From assembly GCA_015056905.1 (NCBI GenBank), contig SVFI01000006.1, positions 61,711-125,710 of the forward strand: a stretch of DNA of 64,000 nucleotides. Direction: 5' to 3'. The stretch comes from Lachnospiraceae bacterium. GTDB lineage: Bacteria > Bacillota > Clostridia > Lachnospirales > Lachnospiraceae. This document shows, in pieces, positions 41,880 through 50,526 of this stretch (its first letter is position 1; each line of letters starts with the position of its first letter). The notes under the pieces are model-generated. The model searched no databases. It had not been told where the DNA came from and saw only the letters and a program-made list of their open reading frames with translations. The position numbers were made by a program, and so were the translations under genes.

Positions 41880-42794
41880 ATGTCAGATAATCGTGGTAAG
41901 GTGCCACCAATGACACCGGTAACATTAACTATATATATAGTTACAATTATTGCAATAGGTATTTTTTTCTTTTTTGTCCGAGGTGATGAGGCAGGAAAAT
42001 TGTGTGCATGTACTGTATGTCCGGTTATGATTTTGTATCTGATATATGCTTATTTTAAAGAGAAAAAAGCAGATAAAAATGCAAAGTTGAAAAATAAGAA
42101 CATCTTAGAGGGAAGTTATTTTGCCGGCTCTAAGTGGAAAGAACAGTATACAGACTATCTGAATGAACATCCCTTTGAGAAGCCTAAATATACCAATATG
42201 AAACAGGACCTGCTTTCGAGATTTCGCAGAAGAGAATATTTTGTGGGTATGTTGCTTATGCTGTTTCTTATATTTTGTTCATCCTGTTGCTTCATGATAC
42301 AGCAGCCATTTGTAGGTGTTGTTGGCATTCTTTTATTTGGATTATTCTTTTATTGGGAATTATCCTTGTACATAGGAAGGCCGGTCCGGAAGTGGTTAAA
42401 TGGTGATATTGATTATAATGAGCTGGAATCTTCATATTTGAATTCAAAAATTTTGACTTATAAAAAGAATGGATTGGCTTTGGGAACATCACATATACAT
42501 GCATATACAGAGAAGAAAGTGTATGCCATAGACTATAGACTTGTAGAAGGAATATCGAGAAAAATAGTCCGTTTAAAAAAGTACGAGGATAATATTTATT
42601 CTTCGGAAGAATATCAGCATTTTGCAATTATACATGTTCGTTTACCGCAAAGCGGAAAAATTCATGACATCGAGATTGAATTAAATGAGTTTCAGGTTCA
42701 GATGGCTATCGATCATCTGCACTTATATAAAATTGGCGAGAGACTCACAGAAAATATGACTGTGGAACAGAAAGAAGATAATGAGTTTGTATAA
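41880..42794 (+). CDS. Membrane protein with cytoplasmic C-terminal domain, unknown
   Basis: A 304-aa protein with four transmembrane segments (~15-35, 43-60, 122-140, 146-165) and a C-terminal domain (~185-304) rich in beta strands, with ILTYKKNGLALGTSHIHAYTE and FAIIHVRLPQSGKIHDIEIE. That domain has the look of a bacterial PH-like fold but is not firmly assignable. GGAGG lies 11 nt upstream of the ATG. Last sizeable gene of the accessory island. Confidence 0.65.
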   Translation: MSDNRGKVPPMTPVTLTIYIVTIIAIGIFFFFVRGDEAGKLCACTVCPVMILYLIYAYFKEKKADKNAKLKNKNILEGSYFAGSKWKEQYTDYLNEHPFEKPKYTNMKQDLLSRFRRREYFVGMLLMLFLIFCSSCCFMIQQPFVGVVGILLFGLFFYWELSLYIGRPVRKWLNGDIDYNELESSYLNSKILTYKKNGLALGTSHIHAYTEKKVYAIDYRLVEGISRKIVRLKKYEDNIYSSEEYQHFAIIHVRLPQSGKIHDIEIELNEFQVQMAIDHLHLYKIGERLTENMTVEQKEDNEFV

Positions 42795-42867
42795 TGTAGA
42801 AGAGAGTCTAGCCATCTTGCGTAGCTATGGATATGAGGAAGATACGATTAGCAGAATAGTAGTGTGA
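42781..42867 (+). CDS. 28-codon ORF at island right edge
   Basis: ATG 42781 opens MSLYNVEESLAILRSYGYEE and ends DTISRIVV-stop; it overlaps the end of the preceding gene in another frame. Codon use is coding-like and amphipathic, suggesting a small helical peptide or the first helix of a truncated gene. Evidence is weak. Confidence 0.3.
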   Translation: MSLYNVEESLAILRSYGYEEDTISRIVV

Positions 42868-42894
42868 GTCAAGTATTAAATTCAAATTCAAAAA

Positions 42895-42942
42895 AGCTGT
42901 TGCTCTACGGATATGATATGTCACATCCATTTTGCAACAGCT
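42895..42942 (-). terminator. Terminator of the por operon
   Basis: Read on the minus strand, AGCTGTTGC (42942-42934) pairs with GCAACAGCT (42903-42895) and runs into TTTTTTGAATTTG. It lies 12 bp after the porB stop. Confidence 0.85.
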
Positions 42943-42953
42943 AATTTTATACG

Positions 42954-43886
42954 TTATCTCGAGCAACGGAATTGAAGGTCTTCCCAGCGTCTGTCAACTT
43001 CAGCCTGGAACTGCTCAAGCAGATGTTCGTTTCCTTTTTTAAACAAATGACGGAATCTTCCCTGCGGACGTAAGAAATCTTCAATCGGAAGTTTTTTCTT
43101 TGGTTCGTAGTTCAGAATCCATTTGCCGTGGTCGACCTCAAAGAGTGGCCAATAGCAGGTTTCTACTCCGAGCTTGCAGATTTCCATGATATCCTCGGTT
43201 GGGTAATTCCAACCTCTCGGGCAAGGGGCCATGATGTTGAGGAAGGCAGCACCTTCCGTGTAGATGGCTTTTTCAGCCTTGAGGTGCAGGTCTTTGAAAT
43301 TGCCGAGAAAAGTTGATTGCGCAACATAAGGGACGTCGTGTGCGGCAATAATGGAAGCAAGATCCTTACGGTTTTGCATTTTTCCGTTTGACTGTTTTCC
43401 GACCGGTGTTGTGGTTGTATCTGCGTACATTGGTGTGGCAGAAGAACGCTGAATACCGGTGTTCATATAAGCACCGTTGTCATAGCACACGTACACGAAA
43501 TCATGGTTTCGCTCCATGGCACCGGACAATGACTGGAAACCGATATCGTACGTACCACCGTCTCCACCGAAAGTGATAAATTTATAAGTGTCGTCGATTT
43601 TCCCTTTTCGTTTCAAAATATTGTATGCCGTCTCAACACCGCTCATGGTGGCACCGGCATTTTCAAATGCATTGTGAATGTAACTGTCTTCGTATGCAGT
43701 ATAAGGGTACATAAAGGTAGATACTTCCAGACAACCGGTGGCATTACCTATGACTGCCTTGTCGCCTTCGTGAAGTGCACGAAGCACAGCACGAACAGCG
43801 ATGGTGCCTCCACAACCGGCGCACATTCTGTGTCCCGGAGCCAAACGTTCAGGTTTATTCATTTCTGCTTTAAAATCATAACTCAT
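42954..43886 (-). CDS. porB: Pyruvate:ferredoxin oxidoreductase beta subunit
   Basis: A 310-aa thiamine-pyrophosphate subunit of the four-subunit 2-oxoacid:ferredoxin oxidoreductase. The 4Fe-4S cysteines start at HRMCAGCGG, TPP binding is marked by FGGDGGTYDIG, and GIQRSSATPMYADTTTTPVG is the pattern of pyruvate-specific PorB rather than Vor or Kor. It makes acetyl-CoA, CO2 and reduced ferredoxin from pyruvate, or the reverse. Last gene of porCDAB. Confidence 0.93.
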   Translation of the reverse strand: MSYDFKAEMNKPERLAPGHRMCAGCGGTIAVRAVLRALHEGDKAVIGNATGCLEVSTFMYPYTAYEDSYIHNAFENAGATMSGVETAYNILKRKGKIDDTYKFITFGGDGGTYDIGFQSLSGAMERNHDFVYVCYDNGAYMNTGIQRSSATPMYADTTTTPVGKQSNGKMQNRKDLASIIAAHDVPYVAQSTFLGNFKDLHLKAEKAIYTEGAAFLNIMAPCPRGWNYPTEDIMEICKLGVETCYWPLFEVDHGKWILNYEPKKKLPIEDFLRPQGRFRHLFKKGNEHLLEQFQAEVDRRWEDLQFRCSR

Positions 43887-43899
43887 CTCATTTGCCTCC

Positions 43900-45081
43900 T
43901 TATCCTCTAAGTCCTATGTAGCGATATTCTTCAAATGCTTTGCCGTCCTTATCGTACGCAGCCAAGTCTTCGTAGATGCGTTTTGCATCTGCGACTGTAA
44001 AATCACGACCACCCAATCCGTAAATCAGATTAAAAGCTTTTACGTCTTTTGCATAGTCGTAAAGTGCAGCTTTTACTTCTGCGCCCAGCGGACCGCCTTT
44101 TCCGCGGAAACATTCGCTTCGGTCCATGATGGCAACGGCTTTGCAGTGCTTGAGTGCATTGGCAATTTCCTCATCCGGGAACGGGCGGAACACACGCAGT
44201 TTTAACAGACCGACCTTCATGCCCTGTTCGCGGAGCAAATCAATGGCGTCTTTGGTGGCGCCGGCAGCAGAGCCGATAATGATGATGGCATATTCTGCAT
44301 CCTCTAAGCGGTATTCTTCAAAGAATCCATATGTTCTTCCGGACAGTGCGCCGTACTCTTTGCCGATATCCAGAATAACCTGTTTGGCATTGTTCATGGC
44401 AGTGTTCTGTGCCATTTTAGTTTCCATGTAGTAATTGGAAACCGCATAAGGTCCTACAGACATTGGCTGTTTTTCATTTAAAAGATAATTTTCAGGACAG
44501 TACTCGCCCACGAAGTTTTTCACTTTTTCATCTTCCAATAATTCGATGTTTTCGACTGCGTGACTGGTGATGAAACCATCCTGACAAATCATAATCGGAA
44601 GCATGACATCTTTGTGCTCTGCAATGCGATAAGCCTGCACGAAGTTGTCGTAGACTTCCTGATTGTTTTCTGCGTAAATTTGTATAAATCCGGTATCTCT
44701 GGCACCCATAGAATCAGAGTGGTCGCAATTGATGTTAATCGGACCTGACAGGGCTCTGTTCACAAGGCAAAGGGCCAGCGGAAGACGATTGGAGGCTGCT
44801 ACATACAGTTCCTCCCACATGAGGGCGAGTCCGCAGGAAGAAGTTGCAGTCAAAGATCTTGCGCCTGCTGCCTGGGCGCCGATGGTAGCGCTCATGGAAC
44901 TGTGCTCACTTTCTACCGGGATAAATTCAGTATCCATCTCACCGTTTGCAATGTAGTTTGCTACATATTGCGGAATTTCAGTAGACGGAGTAATCGGAAA
45001 AGCAGGCATTACATCAGGATTGACCTGCTTGATTGCATAAGAAATTGCTTCGTTTCCGGATAAACGTTCTCTGATAGCCAT
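43900..45081 (-). CDS. porA: Pyruvate:ferredoxin oxidoreductase alpha subunit
   Basis: A 393-aa subunit with the GNEAISYAIKQVNPDVMPAF start and the FPITPSTEIPQ loop, SEHSSMSATIGAQAAGARS, and the C-terminal transketolase-like domain (DAEYAIIIIGSAAGATKDAI, FRPFPDEEIA). These residues build the TPP site with PorB. GAGGGACAA-type spacing: the start is 1-2 bp beyond the porD stop region, indicating one transcript. Confidence 0.93.
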   Translation of the reverse strand: MAIRERLSGNEAISYAIKQVNPDVMPAFPITPSTEIPQYVANYIANGEMDTEFIPVESEHSSMSATIGAQAAGARSLTATSSCGLALMWEELYVAASNRLPLALCLVNRALSGPININCDHSDSMGARDTGFIQIYAENNQEVYDNFVQAYRIAEHKDVMLPIMICQDGFITSHAVENIELLEDEKVKNFVGEYCPENYLLNEKQPMSVGPYAVSNYYMETKMAQNTAMNNAKQVILDIGKEYGALSGRTYGFFEEYRLEDAEYAIIIIGSAAGATKDAIDLLREQGMKVGLLKLRVFRPFPDEEIANALKHCKAVAIMDRSECFRGKGGPLGAEVKAALYDYAKDVKAFNLIYGLGGRDFTVADAKRIYEDLAAYDKDGKAFEEYRYIGLRG

Positions 45082-45082
45082 A

Positions 45083-45388
45083 TTATTGTCCCTCCTTCAT
45101 TGAAATTGCATCGAAAGGACAAACCTTTGCACAGATACCACAGCCTTTGCAGTGGTCAAGGTCGAACTCTCCACGTTTGCTGTCGCTAACCGGGATAGAG
45201 CTGTCCGGACAAACCGGGACACAGAGCAGACACTGCTTACATTTTTCGCTGCAAAAAACAGGTGTCTGTGTTCTCCATTCTCCTGTTTTAAAAGATTTGG
45301 AGGTTCCTTCACCATAAATCTGATTGCCAAGTGTAATGTCCTGCCATTTGCTTTTTTCGGTGATTTTACTGATATCAGTTGCTGCCAT
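45083..45388 (-). CDS. porD: Pyruvate:ferredoxin oxidoreductase delta (ferredoxin-type) subunit
   Basis: A 101-aa electron-transfer subunit with two 4Fe-4S motifs, CKQCLLCVPVCPD and CKGCGICAKVCPF, in a bacterial 2x4Fe-4S ferredoxin domain after a ~40-aa N-terminal extension. It hands electrons from the TPP site to free ferredoxin. It sits directly against porC (0 bp) and porA (1 bp). Confidence 0.93.
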   Translation of the reverse strand: MAATDISKITEKSKWQDITLGNQIYGEGTSKSFKTGEWRTQTPVFCSEKCKQCLLCVPVCPDSSIPVSDSKRGEFDLDHCKGCGICAKVCPFDAISMKEGQ

Positions 45389-45961
45389 TTACTCCACCTC
45401 CTCATATGCCATATGTAACGCCTTGAGGTTTCCGTCGATTACCTCAGGTTTTTTGGCAAATTTATGTCTGTATGAGCTTTCCATCTCACGGAAAAAATCT
45501 TCCTTTGTCATGACTTTGCTGATAGCGACAATCGCTGCGAGCATTGGTGAGTTCGGGAAGTATTTGCCGAGTGCTTCCTCGGAAATTTTTCTTGCATCGA
45601 TGGTATATACGGCACCGGTGTAGCCGCTTAAATAAGGTATCACCTCAGCGGCGCTTCTTGTGGTGTTGATTACGATAGCACCTTCCGGATTTAATCCTTT
45701 GGTTACTTCCACACTTTCCAGCAAAGTTTCGTCCACGACTACAACGTAGTCCGGCTCATAAATATTGGAATGTACACGAATCGGGTGATCGCTGATTCGA
45801 TTGTATGCGGTAATCGGAGCTCCCATTCTCTCCGGACCGTATTCAGGAAACCCCTGTACATATTTCCCTGTCATAAAGGCAGCATCTGCGAGCATGAGTG
45901 CTGCAGACTTGGCACCCTGACCGCCTCGGCCGTGCCATCTGATTTCAACTGTGTTTTTCAC
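45389..45961 (-). CDS. porC: Pyruvate:ferredoxin oxidoreductase gamma subunit
   Basis: A 190-aa subunit with the opening VEIRWHGRGGQGAKSAALML, the POR gamma signature, and YGPERMGAPITAYNRI. First gene of the por operon; AAGGAGAA precedes the ATG. Archaeal-style separate subunits contrast with the single-chain PFOR common in clostridia, so this may be a second pyruvate synthase. Confidence 0.93.
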   Translation of the reverse strand: MKNTVEIRWHGRGGQGAKSAALMLADAAFMTGKYVQGFPEYGPERMGAPITAYNRISDHPIRVHSNIYEPDYVVVVDETLLESVEVTKGLNPEGAIVINTTRSAAEVIPYLSGYTGAVYTIDARKISEEALGKYFPNSPMLAAIVAISKVMTKEDFFREMESSYRHKFAKKPEVIDGNLKALHMAYEEVE

Positions 45962-46026
45962 GTCGTATTCTCCTTACTTCTCACTTGTATCGCAGTACGG
46001 CTGTGCACACTGCACACAACGCTTTA

Positions 46027-46055
46027 ATTATAGAGGGTGTAAGGATAATTGTAAA
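46027..46055 (-). promoter_or_regulatory. por operon promoter
   Basis: On the minus strand TTTACA (46055-46050), 17 bp, TATAAT (46032-46027), about 65 bp before porC. The divergent LysM-GH18 gene starts at 46138; the gap between holds nothing else obvious. Confidence 0.6.
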
Positions 46056-46137
46056 TTGAAATTTTTTGATGGATAAGCGGTAGGTAACTATTTCGGAAAA
46101 AACGCATACATTATAGAAAACGCACGGAGTCCATGAC

Positions 46138-47277
46138 ATGGAAATTTATGTTGTAAGACCGGGAGACAGCGCCGGCAGTATTGCAGCTTTTTACGGTATC
46201 AATATCAGTCAACTTATTTATGAGAATCAATTAATATATCCTTATGAGCTTGTTCCGGGACAGGCTCTTTTTATTGGAATCGGGCAGCGCCAGCCGGCAA
46301 GAACGATCGTTGTCAGCGGATATGCGTATCCTTTTATCAACCGGTGGGTGTTAGAGCAGACGCTGCCTTATTTGTCTGAATTACCTATATTTTCTTATGG
46401 TTTTACGGTGTCGGGTGACTTGATACCGCCATTGTGGGATGATACGTGGATGATAGCGTCGGCACAGCAAAACGGTGTTCAGCCTATTCTGACGATGACG
46501 CCGTTTGGACCGGATGGACGTTTTAGTAATCAGTTGATTTCCGGTGTGGTCAACAATCAGTCGAGTATCGATAATTTGATACAGAACATGCTACAGTTGA
46601 TGCGCGACAAAGGATATCAAGGAGTGGATATTGACTTTGAATATATTTTGGCGCAGGACAGGGATGCTTTTACGGCCTTTGTGTGGCAGGTGGCTGAGAC
46701 GATGCGCGCCAACGGTTATCATACTTCTGTGGCGCTTGCGCCAAAAACGTCGGCAGACCAGAGAGGAGTGTTGTACGAAGGAAAGGATTATCGGGCTCTC
46801 GGTGAGGCAGCGGACCACTTGCTTTTGATGACTTATGAATGGGGTTATACCTATGGACCGCCTATGGCAGTGGCGCCGATAAACCAGGTGCGCCGTGTTG
46901 TGGAATATGCGGTGACAGAAATTCCGAGAGAAAAGCTGGACCTCGGAATCCCTAATTACGGATATGACTGGACGCTTCCTTTTGAGCGTGGCGTCAGTAT
47001 GGCAAGAACGTTGGGAAATGTGGAAGCGGTGCAGATCGCAATCAGTCAGGGAGCGGAGATACAATTTGATGAATTAGCGCAATGTCCCTATTTTCGTTAT
47101 ACAGATGATAATACCGGCCGGGAGCATGAGGTGTGGTTTGAAGATGTGCGCAGTTTACAGGCAAAATTTAACTTGATTAATGAGTATGGACTCAGAGGTT
47201 GTGGTTACTGGCAGATCATGCAGTGGTTCCGTGCTAACTGGCTGCTTTTGCGGGAGAATTTTTTTGTTCGGAAGTGA
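46138..47277 (+). CDS. LysM plus GH18 hydrolase, spore cortex-lytic type (SleL/YaaH-like)
   Basis: A 379-aa protein with one LysM peptidoglycan-binding repeat at residues 1-47 (YVVRPGDSAGSIAAFYGINI) and a GH18 barrel (~55-370). The GH18 motif is D164-I-D166-F-E168, with Glu168 the catalytic acid. Other barrel strands are VALAPKTSADQRG and LLMTYEWGYTYGPP. This arrangement is that of the YaaH/SleL N-acetylglucosaminidases that degrade cortex during germination, and it has no signal peptide, as is usual for them. It suggests the host sporulates or descends from spore formers. Confidence 0.9.
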   Translation: MEIYVVRPGDSAGSIAAFYGINISQLIYENQLIYPYELVPGQALFIGIGQRQPARTIVVSGYAYPFINRWVLEQTLPYLSELPIFSYGFTVSGDLIPPLWDDTWMIASAQQNGVQPILTMTPFGPDGRFSNQLISGVVNNQSSIDNLIQNMLQLMRDKGYQGVDIDFEYILAQDRDAFTAFVWQVAETMRANGYHTSVALAPKTSADQRGVLYEGKDYRALGEAADHLLLMTYEWGYTYGPPMAVAPINQVRRVVEYAVTEIPREKLDLGIPNYGYDWTLPFERGVSMARTLGNVEAVQIAISQGAEIQFDELAQCPYFRYTDDNTGREHEVWFEDVRSLQAKFNLINEYGLRGCGYWQIMQWFRANWLLLRENFFVRK

Positions 47278-47334
47278 TTTTTCGGGGATGTAAACCCGGT
47301 AACCAAGTGAGTTTAAATGCGTCAAAAGTCTGCC

Positions 47335-47363
47335 TTGTAAGAAGCAGGTCTGATGAGTATAAT
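47335..47363 (+). promoter_or_regulatory. Promoter of the DUF3795-GNAT gene
   Basis: TTGTAA (47335-47340), 17 bp, TATAAT (47358-47363), about 38 bp before the start codon at 47401. Confidence 0.6.
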
Positions 47364-47400
47364 TATGCTAAGGAATTTAGGACTAAAAGAGGAAATGGTC

Positions 47401-48267
47401 ATGAAGAATACTTCAAAAATCATCGCCGCATGCGGAAATGATTGTCTGGCTTGTCCGAGATATGTGGCGCCACCGTATGAGAAAACAGAAGAACAATTAA
47501 AGTATACAGCGCAATTATGGATGAAAATCGGCTATAGAGACCGCATTGTTTCAAATGATGAGATTGCATGCACAGGGTGCAAAGTTGAGAATTGGTGCAG
47601 GTATAAGGTTGTAGCGTGTGTGCAGGAAAAGGGGATAGAAAATTGCGGACAATGTGAGTTGTATCCTTGTGACAATATGAAAGATTGCTTTGAGGTAACT
47701 AAGTCATTTGCTCCATCTTGCAGGCAGGTATGTACGGATGAAGAATATGAGAGGCTCAGCAAAGCTTTTTTTGAGAAAGAGAAGAATCTGAACGCAGAAA
47801 GGGTCGTCTATGATGAGGCAAATAAAGGGGACATTGATGAATTGGTCCGCCTGCGTATTGCTTATATGATAGATGATTTCGGACAAATCAGTGAATACGA
47901 AAGAACGTGTATGGAGACACAGCTCCCTGAATATTTTGAGCGGAGGCTGGGCAAAGAACTGATTGCTTTTGTTGCGAGAGCAGAAGACAGGGTGGTAGCT
48001 GTGGCTTACCTGCTTGTGATTGAAAAACCGGCGAATCCGTTTTTGCTGAACGGATTTGAGGGGGAAGTACTCAGTGTGTATACGGAGGAAGCATATCGAG
48101 GAAGAGGTATCTGTTCGCAGCTAATGAAAAATCTGATAGAATATGGGAAAAATAAGGGGTTGTGCCGAATTAATTTAATGGCGACTGATGAAGGTTATCC
48201 AATCTATAAGAAACTGGGATTTGAGGATAAAGTACAAAGTTATAGAGATATGAGGTTAAAGATTTAA
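47401..48267 (+). CDS. DUF3795-like Cys-rich domain fused to GNAT acetyltransferase
   Basis: A 288-aa two-domain protein. Residues ~8-110 hold a Cys cluster (ACGNDCLACPR, CTGCKVENWCRYKVVAC, CGQCELYPCDN) typical of DUF3795, probably a metal or Fe-S site. Residues ~135-288 are a GNAT domain with VLSVYTEEAYRGRGICSQLM and GYPIYKKLGFEDK. The ATG at 47401 is 7 nt after AGAGGA; ATG 47395 is too close. The next gene begins 0 bp after the stop. The fusion suggests acetylation tied to a metal or redox signal, but the substrate is unknown. Confidence 0.85.
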   Translation: MKNTSKIIAACGNDCLACPRYVAPPYEKTEEQLKYTAQLWMKIGYRDRIVSNDEIACTGCKVENWCRYKVVACVQEKGIENCGQCELYPCDNMKDCFEVTKSFAPSCRQVCTDEEYERLSKAFFEKEKNLNAERVVYDEANKGDIDELVRLRIAYMIDDFGQISEYERTCMETQLPEYFERRLGKELIAFVARAEDRVVAVAYLLVIEKPANPFLLNGFEGEVLSVYTEEAYRGRGICSQLMKNLIEYGKNKGLCRINLMATDEGYPIYKKLGFEDKVQSYRDMRLKI

Positions 48268-48876
48268 ATGGAGTGCATTTTAGAATCTACCAAGAACACC
48301 CGAACCATTCTGCCGGACAGCTTGAGATATGTACGGAGTGATGTTCCGGATTATATTACAGCGCAGGAGACAGAGTGGCTGGTCGAGAACAATATTACAA
48401 CGCTTGTTGATTTGCGGACGAATGAGGAACGGGCTAAAAGGAAATGTGAGTTAGCCGAAGATAACCGATTTCGTTATTTTTGTATGCCTGTAACAGGAGG
48501 AAATGTAGTTCCTAAAACGGTAGATGATGTGTCGAAGTCCTACATAAATATGGTGGATGAACAGATGAGAAATATTATTTCAACGATTCAAAATGCGAAG
48601 ACGAACGTGCTGTTTTTTTGTAATGCAGGGAAGGACAGAACAGGTGTCGTTTCTGCAATTCTGCTTCACAGCGCGGGTATGAGCCGAGAATATATTGTGG
48701 ATGATTATATGAAATCAAAGACAAATCTGGAAACCATGCTGCAGGATTTTGCGAAACGGTGTCCGGAGGTGGATATCGACGTGATTACGCCGCATGAAAG
48801 ATATATGCAGGAGTTTTTGGACTGGTTGGAGGAAAATGGTAAAGTGAATATGAGTTTGCTATCAAAAAAGTGTTGA
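48268..48876 (+). CDS. Tyrosine/dual-specificity phosphatase (Y_phosphatase3-like)
   Basis: A 202-aa phosphatase with the P-loop C118-NAGKD-R124-TG (CX5R) and the N-terminal pattern LRYVRSDVP and TLVDLRTNEER typical of the Y_phosphatase3 family, which act on phosphotyrosine or phosphoinositide-like substrates. The Asp in DDYM after the P-loop fits the family. It starts directly after the acetyltransferase stop, probably translated by coupling. Confidence 0.88.
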   Translation: MECILESTKNTRTILPDSLRYVRSDVPDYITAQETEWLVENNITTLVDLRTNEERAKRKCELAEDNRFRYFCMPVTGGNVVPKTVDDVSKSYINMVDEQMRNIISTIQNAKTNVLFFCNAGKDRTGVVSAILLHSAGMSREYIVDDYMKSKTNLETMLQDFAKRCPEVDIDVITPHERYMQEFLDWLEENGKVNMSLLSKKC

Positions 48877-48989
48877 TAAATAGAGTTATTTTTAATACAA
48901 TGTCTTACATCTAGAAGCAATAGCTTTTCTGTTTAATCATGGCGTTCGCCAAAAGTTTCAATGATAAAATTAAATAATAAGGAGTTTCT

Positions 48990-49472
48990 ATGAAGAAAAT
49001 TTGCATGGCAGAGGAATTGGCGCGATATAATCTTGACGGGAAGTGGAATGATTATGTCGGCGTTCAGAAAGAAGTGCTACGTGTACTGCGCAAAGAAGAA
49101 TTTTTTACAAAAGAGGAGATTATAAATAGGAAAACGGGAATTTCTGTAAAAATAAATGCAAAAGGAATTAAGGAAACGTTGGGCACAGGGAAACGGTTTC
49201 AAATGTTACCCAAAACACTTAAAAAATACAAAATTGCTACTATAAAAAGTTTGAAATGGATCATTGAAAACGCAGAATTAATAAAGGATGATGTTGAGAA
49301 TATCCATGAGAAAAACGGATATAATTTTGCCTATTTTAGAGGTGAGTTAGTAATAGATGATAGTGTGCTTAAAGTGAGAATTACTGTTAAGAAGAAAATA
49401 GGGGTGAATTGGTTTTGGATACATAACATTGATCAAAAAGAAAAAGTTCCAAATTACTCGACCCATCCATAA
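48990..49472 (+). CDS. Small protein resembling a BECR/LPD3-type domain
   Basis: A 160-aa soluble basic protein. The C-terminal ~75 aa (SLKWIIENAELIKDD, then NGYNFAYFRGELVIDDSVLK and VRITVKKKIGVNWFWIHNI) resembles the LPD3-type fold related to barnase/EndoU/RelE-like domains seen in phage and mobile-element polyproteins. AAGGAG precedes the ATG. It is AT-richer than its neighbours. It could be an orphan toxin-like or DNA-mimic domain; no partner antitoxin is adjacent. Family assignment is tentative. Confidence 0.5.
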   Translation: MKKICMAEELARYNLDGKWNDYVGVQKEVLRVLRKEEFFTKEEIINRKTGISVKINAKGIKETLGTGKRFQMLPKTLKKYKIATIKSLKWIIENAELIKDDVENIHEKNGYNFAYFRGELVIDDSVLKVRITVKKKIGVNWFWIHNIDQKEKVPNYSTHP

Positions 49473-49625
49473 GATGGAATTTAAAGAGATTTAGAACTTC
49501 TGATTAGAGAATAGCACGAAGGAAAACAGTTGTCAAATATACAAAATGAATTGTATGTGTTGCATCAAAATAGTATAATTATGCTAATTGTAAAAATAAA
49601 GCATTGAGGAGAAAAATAGAAAATG

Positions 49626-50384
49626 ATGCTGACAGATAAATACCCGATTTTAGAATATGACAACAATAGAGAAGCGAAAGTCAATCCGATTGCCTTAGCG
49701 GACAAACCGTTTGAGACGGATAAGCTGGTGCTGACTTTTTTTCCTGAGGTTATGGACAAACTGAAAGAAGAAGGGAAGATATTGTTTGAGAGAACGATTC
49801 CGGGAGAAAATCCGATTCAGATGTTTCGGTTTGCGGATTCGGATGTGTTGATTACACTTGGATTTGTGGGTTGTCCTGCATGTGCGGGAAATCTGGATAT
49901 GTTTCATGCTATGGGAATTAAGAAAGTTATGTTTTGCGGCGGGGGCGGAGTTTTGGATTCCGACATCGGTGTGGGACAGGTGCTTGTTGTAGAAGGAGCG
50001 ATACGGGATGAGGGATTTTCATATCACTACATAGAGCCTTCCAAGTACATTTATACAGATCAGAATGTCACGGAAAAGATTGTGAGATATCTGGAGGAAC
50101 AATCGGTTCCGCATCTTCGTGGGATTGTTTGGACAACAGACGCAATTTTCAGGGAAACAGAGGAACGAATTGCGAGGAGAAAAGAAGAGGGGGCTAAAAT
50201 TGTAGAGATGGAGCAGGCAGGGTGCATTGCAGTCGCGCAGTTTCGGGGCTTTGATTATGGAGCACTGATTTATGGCGGTGACGATGTGACCCGGGAAGAA
50301 TGGGACAACAGAGAGTGGAGAAATTGTGAAGGAATCCGATACAATCTTGTGCTGCTTTGTGAAAGTTTGGTTCAGGTAATTTGA
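49626..50384 (+). CDS. Nucleoside phosphorylase (PNP/UDP family)
   Basis: A 252-aa enzyme of the purine-nucleoside/uridine phosphorylase superfamily. FCGGGGVLDSDIGVGQVLVVE is the phosphate-site region, VEMEQAGCIAVAQFRGFDYG carries the Met-Glu ribose-binding pair, and YGGDDVTREEWDNREW is the C-terminal base-pocket segment. It probably cleaves a nucleoside with phosphate to base and ribose-1-phosphate; which nucleoside is undecided. GAGGAG precedes ATG 49626 (ATG 49623 also possible). Confidence 0.88.
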   Translation: MLTDKYPILEYDNNREAKVNPIALADKPFETDKLVLTFFPEVMDKLKEEGKILFERTIPGENPIQMFRFADSDVLITLGFVGCPACAGNLDMFHAMGIKKVMFCGGGGVLDSDIGVGQVLVVEGAIRDEGFSYHYIEPSKYIYTDQNVTEKIVRYLEEQSVPHLRGIVWTTDAIFRETEERIARRKEEGAKIVEMEQAGCIAVAQFRGFDYGALIYGGDDVTREEWDNREWRNCEGIRYNLVLLCESLVQVI

Positions 50385-50526
50385 TTTAAGAAAGAGGACA
50401 CTAAGAATCGTTTTACTTATTGCATTCACAGTGTGCATAAAAATGGTACGAAAGTGTAAAATTGCTTCAGTGGGCGCTGGTGGCATTTGGATGCGTGAAA
50501 AAAGGATTAGAATGAGAGGATAATTT

